This document shows, in pieces, positions 61,148 to 64,000 of a stretch of DNA of 64,000 bases. Each line of letters begins with the position of its first letter. Within the stretch, counting starts at the first letter, position 1. The position numbers and the translations under genes were made by a program. Source of the stretch: Candidatus Kapaibacterium thiocyanatum (lineage in GTDB: Bacteria > Bacteroidota > Ignavibacteria > Kapaibacteriales > Kapaibacteriaceae); NCBI GenBank assembly GCA_001899175.1, contig MKVH01000003.1, positions 206,690-270,689 on the forward strand, written 5' to 3'. The notes beneath the pieces are model-generated. The model was given only the letters and a program-made list of their open reading frames with translations. It was not told the DNA's origin and did not search any database.

Positions 61148-64000
61148 ATGTCCCAATTCATTGACCGCATCCGGTCGTCGTGCCGTGGCGTCATAGTATC
61201 GTTAGTCCTTGCCCTGATTGGGGTTGCCACCGCTGCAGCCCAGGTGAACGTTACACTCGTCCCTTTTCCCGATGGCTCCACGGTCGATGCCATCTCCGCA
61301 TTCCCCACGGTCATCGCCAAGATCCGCGTCCGCCAGGGCAGCACGCCGCTGTCACTGAAGACCCGTGACGTCGTCATCCGTGAGGGCCGCGATGCCGTGA
61401 TGCCCACGACGGTTGCCGACGAGGGTGGCGGAGTGCATCGTGTGGAGTGGCTGTGGAATTCGACGTTCCGTCCCATCATCTACGTGACGAAGGACGGCGA
61501 GATGGGCAGTGTCTCTCCGACCGTGGCGGCGACATCGTACGGGCTGTTCCTGCGGGACAGTGCGGGACGGAATCTTCCCAACCAGATCATCTTCGGTCAT
61601 GTCGAGCCCGGCAACGAAGTACTGCTCAAGCTGAAGCTCGTGGCCCTGTTCGTACCCAAGGATGCGAAGGGCAACGAAATCCCCGTGAAGCTCGATTCGA
61701 TAAAGACGCGCACGGACAATTTCCGGATCGTATGGAGAGGCCATCCCGTAGCCGGTACGGAACCGCCGCCGCGGATGATCATGTCCCCGTGGGACTATCG
61801 CTACGATCTCATCTTCGCTCCGAAGACCAGCGACCCGGTCGTCGATCTGCTGACCATCTACTACAACGGTGGTCAGATGAAGAGCATCCTCCTGACCGCC
61901 AACCGTCCGCCATACGAACGCACCAAGCTCCTCACCGTGACCCATCCGAACGGTGGTGAACAGTTCACGCCGTGTCAGCTCGTCGACATCACGTGGAAGG
62001 GCGCCATGAAGGGTTTCCTCTCCACGGTGGAGTACACGACGGATGACGGCAGGACATGGAATGCCATCGACTCCACGCTCGACTCCACGCTCGTATGGAA
62101 GGTGCCTACCGTTCTCAGCGACAAGGCCCGTATCCGCGTGCTGCAGAAGTTCCAGTCCAATGACGAGATGTGGCTCTACGGCGACACCGTGGCCGTATCG
62201 AACATCGCCTTCAATCACGATGGCAGCAGACTGCTGAGTGCGCACGTCAACGGAACGATCTACGAATGGAATGTCCAGACCGGCCAGCGCATCGGGACCT
62301 ACAAGGCTTCGATGACGGGTGCGCAGCAGAGCATCACGGGACTCGCCTACGTCGGTACGACGCGTTCCTTCGTCGCGTCGCTGAACAGGCCGACCTCGAC
62401 GGATCAGTTGCTCCGCTTCGATGCGGGGCAGGAAGCGCCCGTGCTCTCGGTGGATCTGCCGGGCGGCGCCCGTGCACGCGACATCGGCTGCGATCCTTCC
62501 GGAACGGGCATCTACGTCATCCCCGTGCTGGCGGCCCGTATCCTCGTCTACGACGCAGCTACGCTCGGTGAGCTGCCCCCGCTGAATCTCAACGCTCCGA
62601 TCACGGCAGGCGGCGTACGCGGAGGCTATCTCGACCTCATGCTGATGAACGGTGACCTCGTACGGCTCACCATCCCCGGCGGTACCCAACAATCACGCAT
62701 CAACACGGGCTTCGCCGACGATCGCTTCTCCATCATCACCAAGCTCAGCGTGTCGCAGTCGGGACGCTTCGCCGGCCTCGGAGGAGAGACGGCGGCACCC
62801 GGATCCGTACCGCGTGACCAGATGACCTACGTCTACGACATGACGAGGCCGGCCATCGCACGGATGTTCTACCGTGAAGTGGGATCGAGCATTTCCGGTC
62901 TGTCCTTCAGCGCCAACGACGGATATCTGGCCATGGGCTTCGGCCTCTCTCCGAAGTTCCTCGTCTACGACAACGCGGCCGATACGACCGTCGATCAGAT
63001 CAGCGATGGACATTCGGAGCAGGTCACGGACATGGAATTCAGTCCGGACGGCAAGACCCTCGTCACGAGCTCCATGGACCGTACCAGGAACCTGCTGCGC
63101 CGATCCTTCATCACTCCCGAAGACGACGTCTCCGATACGACCTTCAGTATCGTTCCCATCCGCCTCGACATCAAGCCCATCGTGATCCGCCGGCAACTCA
63201 TCGGTACGTCGCGTGACACGGTCGTGACCGCCAACGTCTGCAACGTCAGTGGCGTGCCCCTCGTCGTGGAATGGGCGCAAATGGACAGGAAGGTCTGGGT
63301 TTCGCTGGTCGATGCGATCGATGGCGATACGATCCAGCCCGGCGAGTGCTTCCGTCTGAAGCTGCGCTCCGCGCCCCTCGACACCGGACTGCTCGTCGAT
63401 ACGCTACGTATCACGTGGTGCGGTACCACGGCGGCGATACCGATCGAGCTGCAGTCGCTGAATCGCGATCTGTCCATCCTTGCCGACATGGCAGACTTCG
63501 GTGACGTATGCGTAGGCCAGGGCAAGACGCGCACGCTGGCGATGATCCGCAACAACGACCCGGAACCGGTCACGATCAACACGATCTTCATGGAGCAGGG
63601 ACTGCAGTCGCAGTTCCGCATCGTGCAGGCCATCCAGGACAGTGTGATTCCGGCGGGAGGCACGCTCGAAGTGGAAGTGGAATTCCGTCCGCGCCGCAGC
63701 GGTTACGATACGAGCAACATCGTCATCCAGTATGCCGGACAGAAGAACGTCCAGGCCCTCTCCCGCGTGACGGGCCGTGGCTCGGGTGCGGACATCCAGA
63801 TATCGCACACCGTGCTGCCCTTCATTCCCGAAATCACCGAGCGTGAAATCGTCCTCACCAACAGGTCGGACAATCCGGTCGTCATCACGTCGGCATCGGT
63901 CATGACCGGTGAGCCGTTCACGGTGCTCACGAATCTGCCCCTGACCATACCGTCGCACGATTCCGTGCGTCTGCGTATCAGGTACGACGGCGGCGCGGTG
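61148..64000 (+). CDS. Large secreted WD40-repeat / HYDIN-type protein, 3' end missing
   Basis: The frame is open from the ATG at 61148 to the window end (951 codons visible), with a signal peptide (MSQFIDRIRSSCRG then hydrophobic, to TAAAQ). An Ig-like segment with the pattern THPNGGEQF and DITWKG lies near residues 260-330. WD40/beta-propeller repeats (IAFNHDGSRLLSAHVNGTIY, MEFSPDGKTLVTSSMDRTR) follow. From about residue 780 there are ASPM/SPD-2/HYDIN-like units (FGDVCVGQGKTRTLAMI, VEVEFRPRRSGYDTS). Such proteins in this phylum are usually T9SS cargo with a sorting tail; that tail would lie outside the window. Confidence 0.8.
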   Translation, partial: MSQFIDRIRSSCRGVIVSLVLALIGVATAAAQVNVTLVPFPDGSTVDAISAFPTVIAKIRVRQGSTPLSLKTRDVVIREGRDAVMPTTVADEGGGVHRVEWLWNSTFRPIIYVTKDGEMGSVSPTVAATSYGLFLRDSAGRNLPNQIIFGHVEPGNEVLLKLKLVALFVPKDAKGNEIPVKLDSIKTRTDNFRIVWRGHPVAGTEPPPRMIMSPWDYRYDLIFAPKTSDPVVDLLTIYYNGGQMKSILLTANRPPYERTKLLTVTHPNGGEQFTPCQLVDITWKGAMKGFLSTVEYTTDDGRTWNAIDSTLDSTLVWKVPTVLSDKARIRVLQKFQSNDEMWLYGDTVAVSNIAFNHDGSRLLSAHVNGTIYEWNVQTGQRIGTYKASMTGAQQSITGLAYVGTTRSFVASLNRPTSTDQLLRFDAGQEAPVLSVDLPGGARARDIGCDPSGTGIYVIPVLAARILVYDAATLGELPPLNLNAPITAGGVRGGYLDLMLMNGDLVRLTIPGGTQQSRINTGFADDRFSIITKLSVSQSGRFAGLGGETAAPGSVPRDQMTYVYDMTRPAIARMFYREVGSSISGLSFSANDGYLAMGFGLSPKFLVYDNAADTTVDQISDGHSEQVTDMEFSPDGKTLVTSSMDRTRNLLRRSFITPEDDVSDTTFSIVPIRLDIKPIVIRRQLIGTSRDTVVTANVCNVSGVPLVVEWAQMDRKVWVSLVDAIDGDTIQPGECFRLKLRSAPLDTGLLVDTLRITWCGTTAAIPIELQSLNRDLSILADMADFGDVCVGQGKTRTLAMIRNNDPEPVTINTIFMEQGLQSQFRIVQAIQDSVIPAGGTLEVEVEFRPRRSGYDTSNIVIQYAGQKNVQALSRVTGRGSGADIQISHTVLPFIPEITEREIVLTNRSDNPVVITSASVMTGEPFTVLTNLPLTIPSHDSVRLRIRYDGGAV

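Noticed and set aside
61352-62692. 446-codon minus-strand frame at the end of the window
   Set aside because: Lies opposite the WD40/HYDIN gene, whose signal peptide and repeats are clear.
1-64000. tRNA, rRNA or CRISPR arrays
   Set aside because: No cloverleaf-like T-arm with CCA context, no rRNA stretch and no repeat-spacer pattern was seen by eye. A covariance-model search would decide for tRNA and small RNAs.

Overview
The window is chromosomal DNA of a high-GC (about 60% by eye) Gram-negative bacterium that looks like a member of the Bacteroidota/Chlorobiota (FCB) group, perhaps a Kapabacteria/Ignavibacteria-type lineage (inference). The reasons are outer-membrane beta-barrels ending in an aromatic residue, type IX secretion (T9SS) type A sorting tails on three secreted proteins (the 21460, 49444 and 54040 genes), a DUF5686-type outer-membrane protein, a GldM-like membrane-anchored periplasmic protein, and GGAG-type ribosome binding sites before many starts. 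No rRNA, tRNA, CRISPR, insertion sequence or phage gene was recognised. Genes are dense, with many 1-14 nt overlaps and tail-to-tail overlaps.

Layout. 1-2356: 3' part of a B12-dependent ribonucleotide reductase. 2618-2968: a small Lys/Cys-rich exported protein. 3083-9817: a same-strand envelope locus (GldM-like anchor, two outer-membrane proteins, vWA-OmpA protein), its units separated by strong hairpins. 10126-14111 (minus): GNAT, YebC, PurF and an orphan membrane protein. 14205-17411: two convergent M28 peptidases. 17482-21447: Wzx-like flippase, YggS, KefB-type antiporter. 21460-24458: haem-c/copper-monooxygenase-like T9SS cargo, an F420-NADP reductase-like protein and a small porin. 24627-27801: DUF5686 protein and a methyltransferase. 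28444-31870: prfB (with its programmed +1 frameshift), a class III sirtuin, acpS and purK. 31962-34751: ECF sigma factor, an unusual anti-sigma-like protein with a beta-barrel-like C-terminus, and a lipoprotein. 34738-39923 (minus): tatC, polyprenyl synthase, Bax inhibitor-1-like, TPR protein, LptF/G permease. 39924-41769: dnaA with one perfect DnaA box upstream. 41863-44125 (minus): FtsE-like ATPase, dapB, DUF1573, EVE. 44126-45487: an AT-richer two-gene cassette (DUF5343 plus TIGR02391/HEPN-like), the best candidate for a horizontally acquired defence-type module. 45488-49460: AI-2E transporter, deoxyhypusine synthase-like enzyme, TonB receptor. 49444-55905 (minus): T9SS-tailed EEP phosphatase/nuclease, a second haem-c/copper protein coupled to an imelysin-like/MauG fusion, and a PhoX-type phosphatase. 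56052-57098 (minus): a small PH-like membrane protein and its frameshifted paralogue. 57120-64000: MATE-like transporter, a fused Dpp/Opp double ATPase, an MlaF-like ATPase, and a truncated secreted WD40/HYDIN-type protein.

How the parts fit. Housekeeping functions (replication initiation, translation termination, purine, lysine, lipid and quinone precursors, Tat export, LPS transport) alternate with envelope and redox functions. The Tat and Sec systems feed periplasmic haem and copper proteins. T9SS sorting tails suggest surface delivery of a copper-monooxygenase-like protein, a PhoX phosphatase and an EEP enzyme. Most features are ordinary. The points worth a second look are the 44.1-45.5 kb cassette, the 3-10 kb envelope locus, the anti-sigma/beta-barrel fusion, and the paired haem/copper proteins.
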